Below the pieces are notes generated by a model. It was given only the letters and a program-made list of their open reading frames with translations, was not told where the DNA came from and made no database searches. A program made the position numbers and the translations under genes. A DNA stretch of 64,000 nucleotides, taken from assembly GCF_023375815.1 (NCBI RefSeq), contig NZ_CP067412.1, positions 5,580,001 to 5,644,000 on the forward strand. The letters run 5' to 3'. This stretch comes from Pseudomonas sp. HS6 (GTDB lineage Bacteria > Pseudomonadota > Gammaproteobacteria > Pseudomonadales > Pseudomonadaceae). Below are positions 53,420 to 62,237 of this stretch, in pieces (positions within the stretch are counted from its first letter, which is position 1; each line of letters begins with the position of its first letter).

Positions 53420-53554
53420 ATGTCGAACCATTTGAAACTACCCCTCGCCCTGATCTTTACATCCCTGTTGCTGGGCGCATGCACGCCAGTTCCCGACGGT
53501 TTTCCACCGCCCTGGGCTGTCGCCGCGACAGCGGATGAAGCCTCCTCGGCTTAA
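53420..53554 (+). CDS. Small lipoprotein
   Basis: 44 residues, ATG 53420 with AAGGAGTG 7 nt upstream. The N-terminus is positively charged then hydrophobic, ending in the lipobox LLLGAC (Cys21); the mature part is only 24 residues (CTPVPDGFPPPWAVA...). It is a bona fide lipoprotein signal of an entericidin-size product. Function unknown. Confidence 0.6.
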   Translation: MSNHLKLPLALIFTSLLLGACTPVPDGFPPPWAVAATADEASSA

Positions 53555-53571
53555 CACCCGCAAGAGCATTG

Positions 53572-54075
53572 TTATGGCCGTAACACAGCCACCCGCAATT
53601 GCTCATCCAGTACCCGCTCATGCACGTCCAGGCTCTTGCTCGCCCAAAGTGCATGGGCCGGGCTGATATCGCCAGTGAATGCCGCCGCCAACTGACGCAA
53701 GTCGGCGACGCTGCGCACCCGCGGGCAAAACGCTTGCTCGTCGCAATTCTGGCTGGCGTTGCGATAGGTGCTGAGCAAGCGGTCCCATAGACCGTCGCGC
53801 ACTTGCCTGATCGACTTGAGCTGCATTTGCTGCACGCCCAGCCGTTGCTTGAGTCCCGGTTCATCCAGGGCTTCGCTCGCCAACAGGGCCTTGCCGAAGA
53901 TCAGCACTTCAGCACGGGAAGCGGTGTCGATGCTGGCCTGAGTGGTGAGCGCGTCGGGCCAACCGGTGCGCTCCAGATTGGCAAGTGCTAGCCCATTGCT
54001 CGTATCGGAGGCCATCGCCAAACGACAACCACTGGCCCACAGCAAAATGATCGAGGCCATTCGTAGCCATTGCAT
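53572..54075 (-). CDS. Secreted hypothetical protein
   Basis: 167 residues with a signal peptide (MQWLRMASIILLWASGCRLAMA, possible cleavage after ALA-like AMA). The mature part is helical with two Cys in SQNCDEQAFCPRVRSVADL and a C-terminal SKSLDVHERVLDEQLRVAVL. It is periplasmic and soluble. No family recognised. It is divergent from the 54380 gene. Confidence 0.65.
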   Translation of the reverse strand: MQWLRMASIILLWASGCRLAMASDTSNGLALANLERTGWPDALTTQASIDTASRAEVLIFGKALLASEALDEPGLKQRLGVQQMQLKSIRQVRDGLWDRLLSTYRNASQNCDEQAFCPRVRSVADLRQLAAAFTGDISPAHALWASKSLDVHERVLDEQLRVAVLRP

Positions 54076-54379
54076 ACCTAATTCCCTTTAAGCGAGTGTC
54101 GGACATTTGGAAACGCCCTACGGATTCTGGCGCGCACCATACAGAGGTTTACCGGGAATCGCCCGACAAACGCGTGGGAAACTTCGCTCATCAGGGTTTG
54201 GCTGTGAAAAATCTGCAAAAACGCGTAGGGCAAATGCCCGAACCCCGGAAAAACCCCTACGAATTCTGTCCATTGTGGCTGTCTTGTCCCACTCGATGGC
54301 GCCCTTCTATAGTGGCCGGCGCGGCTGAAAACACTGTGTCGGCCCACCGACGCGACTTCGTAAAGGACACGCCTCAATC
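54076..54379. promoter_or_regulatory. Intergenic region with CCTACG repeats
   Basis: 304 bp. CCTACGGATTCTG (54117-54129) and CCTACGAATTCTG (54256-54268) are direct repeats; an inverted CGTAGGG lies at 54224-54230, forming a dyad with the second copy. A palindrome GGGCAAATGCCC is at 54228-54239. A TATAGT -10-like box near 54307 precedes the small gene at 54380. Confidence 0.5.
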
Positions 54380-54661
54380 ATGAACATGTTCAAACCGCTG
54401 AATACTCGCTTTCGCCCTCTCAAAACCTGCGACGGCGACACCCCGGTCTTGGTCATCGACACCGAAGCAAAACCGGGTGAACTGCTTAATGCCGCCGATC
54501 AACGCCTGCGTGCCGCCAGCGATCTGCTGGAAACTCTTTACTGCTTGTGTTTCAAACAGGCCGACGTAAAAGATATCCCCAACATCGTCAATGCGCTTTA
54601 TTTGTTGACGCAGGACGGTTGTGATTTGTTGGAAGTTGCCAGGCATCGGATAAACAATTAG
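54380..54661 (+). CDS. Small helical protein, paralogue of the 56239 gene
   Basis: 93 residues. Nearly every block is shared with the gene at 56239: VIDTEAKPGELLNAADQRLRA, LLETLYCLCFKQADV, NALYLLTQDGCDLLEVA. A Pseudomonas family of small soluble helical proteins of unknown function, related in pattern to DUF3077. It lies 103 bp upstream of the Tle-like hydrolase gene; its paralogue lies 350 bp downstream of it. Confidence 0.75.
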   Translation: MNMFKPLNTRFRPLKTCDGDTPVLVIDTEAKPGELLNAADQRLRAASDLLETLYCLCFKQADVKDIPNIVNALYLLTQDGCDLLEVARHRINN

Positions 54662-54763
54662 AGCCGCCAGCCAAACTTACAAAGTTCGCAACAACCCATC
54701 GCTTCCAATACGACAAATTTAAGAACTAGCCTGTTTGCTCTTACATTAACAGAGAGCAACAAC

Positions 54764-55891
54764 ATGACTACTTTAACTATTTTCTTTTGCGGTACAGGTT
54801 CGACAAAGTTTGATAACGCCCACGATAACTATTGGGATGGCGAATTGGTCTCCACACTGGCCTCCCATCACACCGGTCGCGAATTCGCCGAATGGGTCGT
54901 GGTCGATGGTCCCGGCACCAGCAACCTTCAGGCCGATGAGCTATTCACTAAATCCAAGGACTACGGCCTCAGCGGAACCCTGTTCGGCAAGGGCTGGGAG
55001 GAAAACGTCCAGCACGCGATGAACATCATCAAAGGCCAATGCGACTGGCAGCGCGAGCAACTGACCGAAGCGGAATACAACCGCCTGAAAGCTGCCGGCA
55101 TTCCCATTGAAGATGTAAAGGTCGAGGGTTCCTGGCTATGGCGCAAATATAACTATGGCGAGCGCAGCGTCACGCAACAAAAGTTACAGGAGCAGATCAT
55201 TAAAACTTTCCGCAAGGACGGTGTCATTCCAACAAAGGTCAATCTGGTGGGTTGGAGCCGTGGCGGCATTAGTTGCCATATGCTGGCCAATGCCATGTTC
55301 AACGACAGTGCGCTGAAAAACATTCCGGTGAATATCTTCGCCATTGATCCCGTGCCCGGTATCGGTAACTTTCAGGAACACCGGGTAAAGCTCAACTACA
55401 ACGTCAAAGAGTACGTGGGCTTTTATGCTCGGGACGAACGCTCCAAGGGTTTCAGCTGCGTCATTCCGCAAACCGCGACCGGCACCAAAACCAGCATCTT
55501 CCCAATGCCTGGCCGTCACGCCACCCTGGTCGGTAACGCCTCCTCCGATGGCAACAGTGGTCCCAAAGTGCTGGCCGAACCCGGCCTCATCGTCCGCCAC
55601 TTTGCCGAGGTCTGCCTGAAACGCTGGGGCACCGTGCTCGACAAAAACCTCAACCTCACCGACGCCGCCCTGCGAAACCACACCGCCGCCATCGTCAACG
55701 CGGCAGCGAAATACAAGGCCATGGAGAAGTGCTCCTACACCTGGTTCACCGAACTGGATCAAGGTGAACGCTACGTGTCGCTGGGCAGCAAAGGCGTCCC
55801 GTTCTCGACAGTGAAAGGCACGATCTACACCCCGGCGACCGGGCTGACGACGAGTGTGCTGGATGTTGAAGGGTATCGGGCGATTCGTTGA
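54764..55891 (+). CDS. Tle-like alpha/beta hydrolase (GxSxG)
   Basis: 375 residues, no signal peptide. The opening LTIFFCGTGSTKFDN is like T6SS lipase effectors and DUF2235 hydrolases. The nucleophile elbow GWSRGG (Ser165) follows the strand TKVNLV; Asp195 in IFAIDPVPG and His252 in MPGRHATL complete a plausible triad. LAEPGLIVRHFAEVCLKRWG follows. It could be an antibacterial lipase or phospholipase, but no VgrG, PAAR or immunity signal peptide gene is nearby. The flanking small paralogues are its only neighbours. Codon use is as in the flanks. Confidence 0.7.
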   Translation: MTTLTIFFCGTGSTKFDNAHDNYWDGELVSTLASHHTGREFAEWVVVDGPGTSNLQADELFTKSKDYGLSGTLFGKGWEENVQHAMNIIKGQCDWQREQLTEAEYNRLKAAGIPIEDVKVEGSWLWRKYNYGERSVTQQKLQEQIIKTFRKDGVIPTKVNLVGWSRGGISCHMLANAMFNDSALKNIPVNIFAIDPVPGIGNFQEHRVKLNYNVKEYVGFYARDERSKGFSCVIPQTATGTKTSIFPMPGRHATLVGNASSDGNSGPKVLAEPGLIVRHFAEVCLKRWGTVLDKNLNLTDAALRNHTAAIVNAAAKYKAMEKCSYTWFTELDQGERYVSLGSKGVPFSTVKGTIYTPATGLTTSVLDVEGYRAIR

Positions 55892-56005
55892 AAACCGTGA
55901 CTGATCTGTAGGAACGGCCTGCTCGAATCTGCATCCCGTTCCTACACGCAGCGGCGCCTTGTCTTCTATCGGCGCCGTTAGGTCGAAACCTATAGTTGTG
56001 ACTAT
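55892..56005. other. Spacer with hairpin between hydrolase and C4-type element
   Basis: TGTAGGAACGG/CCGTTCCTACA-type dyad (about 55909-55955) could terminate transcription of the hydrolase gene or pair as an RNA hairpin. No gene seen. Confidence 0.4.
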
Positions 56006-56232
56006 CGCTGCCAATTCAGCGGCTCGGGCTTGGTCACCCGATTGGATCATGCATTCGCGTCCGCTGTATCCTGCCGGCACTCAATTGCCAGCAGCGTTAT
56101 GGTGGCTGTGTTTGGGACGCTTTCGAGCGTGCCGGGTATGTGCATGATCCTCACCGGTTGACCAACCCGAACACAGTCGCCTCCAGTCGCTTGGTCACGA
56201 TTTGGTGGCTTCATTCGAAGCAATTGAGGATC
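56006..56232 (+). ncRNA. C4-type antisense RNA control element (copy 2)
   Basis: Same architecture as copy 1 with different sequence. A leading hairpin CGCTG/CAGCG (56006-56021). a1 CTTGGTCA (56029-56036) and a2 CTTGGTCA (56190-56197) are identical hairpin loops. b1 GGATCATGCA (56044-56053); b2 GGATC (56228-56232) overlaps the Shine-Dalgarno GAGGA. In the middle, a 16-bp stem (56101-56116 with 56166-56181) encloses ACGCT-TTCG-AGCGT (56117-56130), b' TGCATGATCC (56141-56150) and a' TGACCAA (56159-56165). Pairings are preserved against copy 1 though most bases differ, so structure rather than sequence is selected. Confidence 0.75.
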
Positions 56233-56238
56233 TAAAAA

Positions 56239-56538
56239 ATGAAATCATGGAACGAGCTCCACTCCGATCGCTACCGTCCACTCGACTCCAACCTCACCGA
56301 CACCAAGCCCCTGGTCATCGACACCGAGGCCAACCCGCAAGACATCCTCGAATGCGCCGTCCAGCGCCTGCGCGCTTCAAGCGACCTGCTGCAAACTCTC
56401 TACTGCCTCTGCTTCAAACATGCCGACGTTGAAGACATTCCCCACATCACCCACGCCCTTTACCTGCTGACCAAAGACGGGTTTGACCTGTTGCAGGTCG
56501 CCCAGCAACGAATGCTCAACTGGAAAGCTCCAGTCTGA
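56239..56538 (+). CDS. Small helical protein under the C4-type element
   Basis: 99 residues, ATG 8 nt after GAGGA. It is a paralogue of the 54380 product: VIDTEANPQDILECAVQRLRA, LLQTLYCLCFKHADVEDIPHI and THALYLLTKDGFDLLQVAQQR. Soluble, helical, no known domain. Its ribosome-binding site is inside the b2 segment of the RNA element, so translation should be repressed when the antisense domain pairs. Confidence 0.78.
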   Translation: MKSWNELHSDRYRPLDSNLTDTKPLVIDTEANPQDILECAVQRLRASSDLLQTLYCLCFKHADVEDIPHITHALYLLTKDGFDLLQVAQQRMLNWKAPV

Positions 56539-56649
56539 GGTTGAGTGATCAGATCGTTCCCATGTTCGACATGAGAACGATCACTTACCAGTCATCTACT
56601 CAAATCCCTTCAGCATTGCTGGAAGGTAAGCCAATGGCGTACATTTACG

Positions 56650-56970
56650 ATGATTTTTGTTGAGACTCGGATCTTTACTCGTCGAGTAAAAGAGCTGCTG
56701 GACGATCACACGTATGCCGCTTTTCAGAAGCAACTGGTTGTAAGTCCTTCGATTGGCGATGTAATTGAAGGCACAGGCGGGATCCGCAAAACCCGAATCG
56801 CAGCGAAAGGACACGGCAAGCGAGGCGGAGCACGGGTGATCTACTACCACTTCGTTTCGGCGTCACAAATCGGGTTATTGATGATCTACCCTAAAAATGA
56901 ACAACACGATCTGTCCAGCGATGAGCGTAAAGCACTCAAGGTCTTGATCGAAAAATGGAGATGCCCATGA
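56650..56970 (+). CDS. higB: RelE/HigB-2 family toxin
   Basis: 106 residues. The type II toxin fold is seen in RIFTRRVKELLDDHTYAAFQKQLVVSPSIGDVIEGTGGIRKTRIAAKGHGKRGGARVIYYHF and the terminal IYPKNEQHDLSSDERKALKVLIEKW. It cleaves mRNA on ribosomes. The stop overlaps the antitoxin start by ATGA (56967-56970); toxin-first order is that of higBA. Confidence 0.93.
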   Translation: MIFVETRIFTRRVKELLDDHTYAAFQKQLVVSPSIGDVIEGTGGIRKTRIAAKGHGKRGGARVIYYHFVSASQIGLLMIYPKNEQHDLSSDERKALKVLIEKWRCP

Positions 56971-57254
56971 GCAAATTTTTTGATGAGCTGATGGAAAGTG
57001 TGCAAGAGATGGACGAGATTGTACGAGGCCAGCGCGCACCTTCTCGCGAATTCCACGTTGATGCATTGCAGGTCAAAGAAATTCGTAAAGCTACCGGTTT
57101 GACCCAGACCAAATTTGCGGCTCTGATCGACGTCCAACTCGGCACTCTACGAAATTGGGAACAGGGTCGTCGCGAGCCTACCGGGCCGGCAAAAGCTTTG
57201 CTCAAGGCCATTCATAACGACCCGGTTCATGTTTTGAATGCATTGGCCCATTGA
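56967..57254 (+). CDS. higA: NadS/HigA-type antitoxin
   Basis: 95 residues from MSKFFDELMESVQEMDE. HTH ATGLTQTKFAALIDVQLGTLRNWEQGRREPTGPAK preceded by ALQVKEIRK. It is the cognate antitoxin of the upstream toxin and autorepressor. It resembles the orphan antitoxin at 20530. Confidence 0.93.
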   Translation: MSKFFDELMESVQEMDEIVRGQRAPSREFHVDALQVKEIRKATGLTQTKFAALIDVQLGTLRNWEQGRREPTGPAKALLKAIHNDPVHVLNALAH

Positions 57255-57270
57255 GAAAATGAACGCCCAC

Positions 57271-57300
57271 AAAAAAGCCGCCCACAAGAGGCGGCTTTTT
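57271..57300. terminator. Bidirectional terminator between higA and pckA
   Basis: AAAAAAGCCGCC-cacaaga-GGCGGCTTTTT. Confidence 0.88.
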
Positions 57301-57319
57301 CATTCACCAGAACCCAGTC

Positions 57320-58861
57320 TTACAACTTAGGCCCGGCAGCCTTGATCGCGTCGCTCACGTCGAACTTCTTGAAGTTCTCGATGAACAGACCGGCCAGTGC
57401 TTTGGCAGCTTCGTCGTACGCAGCCTTGTCAGCCCAGGTGTTGCGTGGGTTGAGCAGGTTGGTTTCGACGCCCGGTACGGCCAGTGGCACGTCCAGGTTG
57501 ATGGTGTCCAGGTGTTCGGTGTCGGCACCGATCAGCGCGCCGCTCTGGATCGCTGCGATCACGGCGCGGGTGGTCGGGATGTTGAAGCGTTTGCCGACGC
57601 CGTAGCCACCGCCGGTCCAGCCGGTGTTGACCAGGTAGACCTTGGAGCCGAAGCCCTTGATGCGCTTGATCAGCAGCTCAGCGTATTCGCCAGCCGGACG
57701 CGGGAAGAACGGTGCGCCGAAGCAGGTGGAGAAGGTCGACTTGATGCCGCTGCCCGAACCCATTTCAGTCGAGCCCACCAGTGCGGTGTAGCCGGACAGG
57801 AAGTGGTAAGCCGCTTGCTCGTTGTTCAGGATCGACACTGGTGGCAGTACGCCGGTCAGGTCGCAGGTCAGGAAGATCACAGCGTTTGGCTCGCCGCCCA
57901 GGTTCTTCTCGGAACGCTTGGCAACGTGTTCCAGCGGGTAGGCTGCGCGGCTGTTCTGGGTCAGGCTGACATCGGCGTAGTCGGCGTGCTTGGCGTCGTC
58001 GATCACGACGTTTTCCAGCACAGCGCCGTGCTTGATGGCTTTCCAGATGACCGGCTCGTTCTTCTCGGACAAGTCGATGCACTTGGCGTAGCAGCCGCCT
58101 TCGATGTTGAACACAACGCCTTCGCCCCAGCCGTGTTCGTCGTCACCGATCAGGTAACGGCTTTCGTCGGCCGACAGGGTGGTCTTGCCGGTGCCGGACA
58201 GACCGAAGAACAGGGTCACGTCGCCTTCTTCGCCGATGTTGGCAGCGCAGTGCATTGGCAGCACGTCAGCAGCCGGCAGCAGGAAGTTCTGCACCGAGAA
58301 CATGGCTTTCTTCATTTCACCGGCGTAACGCATGCCGGCGATCAGCACTTTTTTCTGTGCGAAGTTGAGGATCACGCAACCGTCGGAGTTGGTGCCGTCA
58401 CGCTCAGGCACGCACTCGAAGTTGGCCACGTTCAGCACTTGCCACTCTTCACGACCGGCCGGGTTGTACTGGGCCGGGTTGATGAACAGGCAACGACCGA
58501 ACAGGTTCTGCCAGGCAGTCTGGGTGGTCATCTTCACGGCCAGGTAGTGATCTTCGGCCGCGCCTACATGCACGTGGGAAACGAAATGCTCTTGCGCGTT
58601 GTTGAATGCCTCGACGCGAGCCCACAAGGCATCGAACTTGTCGGCCGGGAACTTGCGGTTGATCGGGCCCCAGGCGATGGCAGCCTGGGTGGAAGGCTCT
58701 TCAACAATGAAACGGTCGACTGGCGAACGGCCGGTGCGGTGACCGGTGCGAACTACCAGAGCGCCGGTATCGGCAAGCTCGCCTTCACCGCGTTTCAGGG
58801 CTTCTTTTACCAGATCATCAACACTCAGATCGGTGTACACGGCGTTATTGGCTTGCGTCAT
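57320..58861 (-). CDS. pckA: Phosphoenolpyruvate carboxykinase (ATP)
   Basis: 513 residues from [16 protein letters not shown]. PckA makes PEP from oxaloacetate in gluconeogenesis. Signatures are [14 protein letters not shown], the kinase P-loop [14 protein letters not shown], metal sites in LIGDDEHGW and the Lys/His of [10 protein letters not shown], and the C-terminal [17 protein letters not shown]. Start ATG at 58861; upstream extension to 58969 has no site. Confidence 0.98.
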   Translation of the reverse strand: MTQANNAVYTDLSVDDLVKEALKRGEGELADTGALVVRTGHRTGRSPVDRFIVEEPSTQAAIAWGPINRKFPADKFDALWARVEAFNNAQEHFVSHVHVGAAEDHYLAVKMTTQTAWQNLFGRCLFINPAQYNPAGREEWQVLNVANFECVPERDGTNSDGCVILNFAQKKVLIAGMRYAGEMKKAMFSVQNFLLPAADVLPMHCAANIGEEGDVTLFFGLSGTGKTTLSADESRYLIGDDEHGWGEGVVFNIEGGCYAKCIDLSEKNEPVIWKAIKHGAVLENVVIDDAKHADYADVSLTQNSRAAYPLEHVAKRSEKNLGGEPNAVIFLTCDLTGVLPPVSILNNEQAAYHFLSGYTALVGSTEMGSGSGIKSTFSTCFGAPFFPRPAGEYAELLIKRIKGFGSKVYLVNTGWTGGGYGVGKRFNIPTTRAVIAAIQSGALIGADTEHLDTINLDVPLAVPGVETNLLNPRNTWADKAAYDEAAKALAGLFIENFKKFDVSDAIKAAGPKL

Positions 58862-59042
58862 GAGGTTCCCCGTCGGCCAGTGGCCGAGTGTGCTCCAAAC
58901 GTTTTGTAGTAGAAAGTCGTGCACTACTACCGCGAAAAAAGTGGGCCGGATTATGCCAGAAAAGCCCAAAAAGAGTAGGGCCCTCCCGTCGTAACGGCGT
59001 TATTCCGTCGTTGAGCAGTGAATTTACCTGCGCTGAACCGTT

Positions 59043-59945
59043 TTAGTGCCGGGTATCTGACGGCGTCTCGACGCCCGCGCCAGCGAACAATTGAGCGATA
59101 TCCGCCGCATCGAACAAGTAGCGCTGGTTGCAGAACTGGCAATCGATCTCGACTTTGCCACCCTGCTCGACCACCAGCGCCTGCGCATCTTCCAGACCCA
59201 GGCTGACCAGTGCATTGCCCGAGCGTTCGCGGGAGCAGCTGCAATGGAAGCGCAGTTTCTGCACATCGAACAGACGCACCTGTTCTTCATGGTAGAGGCG
59301 ATGCAGAACCGTTTCGTTGTCCAGGCTCAGCATTTCATCGGCACTCAGGGTGCTGGCCAGTGCAGTGATGTGCTGCCAGCTGGCGGCGCGTTCCTCTTCG
59401 TCTTTCAGGCGATCGGCAGGCAGTTGCTGCAACAGCAGGCCACGGGCGCGACGGCCATCGGCAAAGAGTTTGAAGCGGGTGCCGACCTGCTGGGACATGA
59501 CGAAATAGTTGGTGAAGCAATCGGACAGGGTTTCACCGTCGAGGTCGACGATGCCCTGGTAACGCTGGCCTACGGTCGGGTCGACAGTCAGGGCCAATAC
59601 GCCGTTGGGCATCAGGTCGGAGAGCGTTGCGTCGGGTGCGATCAGGTCGGCCTCATAGCGTGCCAGGCCGCGGATTTCGCGATCGCTGGAGCACTCGATC
59701 ATGAGCATCGGGATCGGGCCTTCGGAGCGTGCCTGAAGAATCAGCAAGCCATCGAACTTCAGAGTGCCGACCAGTAACGACGCCGCCGCCATCAGTTCAC
59801 CCAGCAGCTGCGCAACCGGCTCCGGGTACGGGTGCTTGGCGAGCACTTCGGCGTAGCTGCGTTCCAGCGACACCAGTTCGCCGCGCGTGTCGCTGTCATC
59901 GAAGATGAAGCGTTGGGTGTAATCGGTATCGAGGAAATCGGTCAT
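59043..59945 (-). CDS. hslO: Hsp33 family redox-regulated chaperonin
   Basis: 300 residues. Hsp33 binds zinc through four Cys and is activated by oxidation. The C-terminal switch is CSCSRER and CQFCNQRY (CxC...CxxC), and the N-terminal domain has [16 protein letters not shown] and [19 protein letters not shown]. It is divergent from the PAP2 gene. Confidence 0.97.
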   Translation of the reverse strand: MTDFLDTDYTQRFIFDDSDTRGELVSLERSYAEVLAKHPYPEPVAQLLGELMAAASLLVGTLKFDGLLILQARSEGPIPMLMIECSSDREIRGLARYEADLIAPDATLSDLMPNGVLALTVDPTVGQRYQGIVDLDGETLSDCFTNYFVMSQQVGTRFKLFADGRRARGLLLQQLPADRLKDEEERAASWQHITALASTLSADEMLSLDNETVLHRLYHEEQVRLFDVQKLRFHCSCSRERSGNALVSLGLEDAQALVVEQGGKVEIDCQFCNQRYLFDAADIAQLFAGAGVETPSDTRH

Positions 59946-60049
59946 AGGTCTAGGTATCTGATTTTAATGACAAAAAGGTTACAAAGAATGAAAATCCCGC
60001 GCTTCTGGCATCCATTTTGATGCCTATGTTCAGCCACGGGAGGCATTTT

Positions 60050-60850
60050 ATGAACAATCCGGGTTTGTTCCAATCAAGGTGGAACCTCGGCCGGCTGGTT
60101 CTGTGCAATGCAGTGCCATTGGCACTACTGGCTTTCTGGTTATGGCCTACGGGTCAGATGCTGTGTGTGATTTTCGACGAGTGGCTGTTCCGCTCACTCA
60201 ATGCACCGCTGGCCAGCAACCCCATATGGCTCCACATCTGGGCAATTGCAAGTCTGCGCCCGTTCGATGTTGTCGTCGGACTGATTCTGCTGACGCTGCT
60301 GATCAAGGGCGACTGGGTGTTCAAGGCGATTGACGTGCGTCGCGCCTTCTTCGGATTTTTCTCGATCCTGTTGCTGATGGTGGTGATCCGCGCGCTGTTT
60401 TCCAAATTCGCCGACCACATGGGCTGGCAGCACAATAGCCCATCCATGGTGCTCCAGGGCGCCGTTCATATGAGCGACTACTTCCCTCATCTGGAGAAGA
60501 CCTTTGAGCTGAAGGATCGCTCCAGCCAGAGTTTCCCCGGTGACCATGCTTCGGTGTTGCTGATCTGGGCGTTGTTCATGGGCGTATTCAGTCGCTCAGC
60601 CGGCCAGTTCCTGACGATCTGGGGCCTGGCGTTGCTGTTCATGCTGCCGCGGCTGGTGGCCGGCGCGCACTGGGGCCAGGACGATTACATCGGTGGCCTG
60701 CTGCTGGCGGTGTGGGCGTTGGGCTGGGGTTACTACACGCCGTTTGCGTATCACGCAGCGAACTTCTGGCTGAAGGTTACCGCGCCGATTTTCGGCCTGC
60801 TGGGCAAGCTGCCGGTGGTTTCGCGGATGAGTGTGGTGGCGCTCCGCTAA
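60050..60850 (+). CDS. PAP2 family phosphatase-like membrane protein
   Basis: 266 residues from ATG 60050 with GGGAGG 9 nt upstream. About six TM helices. The PAP2 motifs are partly kept: SQSFPGDHASVLL (PSGH-like, with PGDH) and RLVAGAHWGQDDYIGG (SRxxxxxHxxxD), while KxxxxxxRP is not clear. It is probably a lipid or undecaprenyl phosphatase/phosphotransferase of the inner membrane. It ends in a strong bidirectional terminator. Confidence 0.85.
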   Translation: MNNPGLFQSRWNLGRLVLCNAVPLALLAFWLWPTGQMLCVIFDEWLFRSLNAPLASNPIWLHIWAIASLRPFDVVVGLILLTLLIKGDWVFKAIDVRRAFFGFFSILLLMVVIRALFSKFADHMGWQHNSPSMVLQGAVHMSDYFPHLEKTFELKDRSSQSFPGDHASVLLIWALFMGVFSRSAGQFLTIWGLALLFMLPRLVAGAHWGQDDYIGGLLLAVWALGWGYYTPFAYHAANFWLKVTAPIFGLLGKLPVVSRMSVVALR

Positions 60851-60863
60851 TTCTCTGCGCCTG

Positions 60864-60917
60864 AAAAGATCGCAGCCTGCGGCGGCCCCTTCGGGAGCGC
60901 ATGCAGGCTGCGATTTT
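60864..60917. terminator. Bidirectional terminator
   Basis: AAAAGATCGCAGCCTGC/GCAGGCTGCGATTTTTT between the PAP2 gene (+) and hslR (-). Confidence 0.85.
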
Positions 60918-61325
60918 TTATTCGCTGCTGCTATTCCCACGAAATTTAAACAAGTCCCGACGCTGTTTCTTGCTCGGTTTGCCATCGGTGGTCACACCCA
61001 ACGCGCCCGCCTTGCGCATCGCCGCAGCCGCCTCACGCTTGGCGACGCTGGCGTCGGTTTCCGCATACAGCGTCTGAGCTTCCGGTGCACCGCGACGTAC
61101 GATCGACAGGGCCTGGACCACGACAGTCTTCTCATCGAAGCCGGTACGAATCTCGAATTCATCGCCGATGCGTGGCTCTTTGCCAGGTTTGCAGCGCTCT
61201 CCCCGACAATGCACCTTGCCACTTTCGATGGCGGCTTTGGCCAAGGCGCGAGTCTTGAAAAACCGCGCGGCCCACAGCCACTTGTCGAGACGGACCTTGT
61301 CGTCCTCTTCCTGTTTTTGCGCCAT
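60918..61325 (-). CDS. hslR: Ribosome-associated heat shock protein Hsp15
   Basis: 135 residues from MAQKQEEDDKVRLDKWLWAARFFKTRALAKAAIESGKVH, the S4 RNA-binding domain of Hsp15, which recycles 50S subunits with nascent chains after heat stress. Mid segment GERCKPGKEPRIGDEFEIR and basic C-terminal tail. Start ATG 61325; the longer frame to 61616 lacks support. Confidence 0.94.
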   Translation of the reverse strand: MAQKQEEDDKVRLDKWLWAARFFKTRALAKAAIESGKVHCRGERCKPGKEPRIGDEFEIRTGFDEKTVVVQALSIVRRGAPEAQTLYAETDASVAKREAAAAMRKAGALGVTTDGKPSKKQRRDLFKFRGNSSSE

Positions 61326-61441
61326 ATGAATTCCTCGTTCAGCCAGTAGTCGGAACTGTACTACCGATTCTGTCGGGCGCAAGAACCCGGCGCTCCAGAT
61401 AAACTGTGATCTTCGCCGGTTCAACGGCATGGAGTGATCGA

Positions 61442-62221
61442 GTGACCAAATTCCCGTCTTCATTGACCTCGCCCAAATCCGGGTGCCTGGGCTGCCAGCA
61501 AAGCGAGCCGCTGGGCTTCGATTTTTCCTTCGCTTATCAGCCCATCGTGGATCTGCGTGACGAGTCGGTGTACGCCTACGAGGCATTGGTCCGCGGTGCG
61601 GCCGGTGAAGGCGCATTAACCGTGTTGGATCAGGTTACAGAAGATAACCGCTACCGTTTCGACCAACTCTGCCGGACTCGCGCCATCGAAGGCGCGGCCG
61701 AGCTTAATATGCAGACACACTTGTCGATCAACTTCATGCCCAACGCCGTCTATCGTCCAGAGTTATGCATTCGCAGCACCCTGGAGGCCGCCAAGAAACA
61801 CAATTTCCCGATCGACCGGCTGATTTTCGAAACACTGGAAAGCGAGCACGTAGATAACTATCGCCATTTGACCAATATTCTGCGTGAATACCGCGAATTC
61901 GGCTTCAAGACGGCCATCGACGATTTCGGTGCCGGCTATTCGGGGCTCAATCTGCTGGCCGATTTCCAGCCGGACCTGATCAAACTCGACATGGCGCTGA
62001 TCCGCGATATCGGCCGTGACCGTGTTCGTCAGGCTATCGTTCGGGGGATTGTCACAATCTGTGCGGAGTTGGACGTTACAGTCATCGCCGAAGGCATAGA
62101 AAGCGCTGGTGAACGGGATTTCCTGGCGGACTGCGGAATATTTCTGATGCAGGGTTTCTGGTTCGCCAAGCCTGCATTCAAAGCGTTAGCTCAGGTTTCC
62201 CCTGGAGCGTGGACGCGTTAA
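61442..62221 (+). CDS. rimA: EAL domain c-di-GMP phosphodiesterase RimA
   Basis: 259 residues from a GTG with GGAG 8 nt upstream. A single EAL domain: YEALVRG (EAL), LSINFMPN, DRLIFETLES, TAIDDFGAGYSGLNLLADFQPDLIKLDMALIRD (DDFGAG, KLD) and VTVIAEGIES. The residues for Mg and c-di-GMP hydrolysis are present. An N-terminal CLGC motif precedes the domain. First gene of rimABK, where RimA, RimB and RimK act together on ribosomal protein S6 glutamylation. Confidence 0.92.
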   Translation: MTKFPSSLTSPKSGCLGCQQSEPLGFDFSFAYQPIVDLRDESVYAYEALVRGAAGEGALTVLDQVTEDNRYRFDQLCRTRAIEGAAELNMQTHLSINFMPNAVYRPELCIRSTLEAAKKHNFPIDRLIFETLESEHVDNYRHLTNILREYREFGFKTAIDDFGAGYSGLNLLADFQPDLIKLDMALIRDIGRDRVRQAIVRGIVTICAELDVTVIAEGIESAGERDFLADCGIFLMQGFWFAKPAFKALAQVSPGAWTR

Positions 62222-62237
62222 TTGTTGGTTTTTTCCA

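Noticed and set aside
54076..54379. Third C4-type element before the 54380 gene
   Set aside because: The leading CGCTG/CAGCG hairpin, repeated loops and 16-bp stem are absent; only unrelated CCTACG repeats are found.
57512..58909. Open plus-strand frame of 465 codons
   Set aside because: Antisense shadow of pckA.
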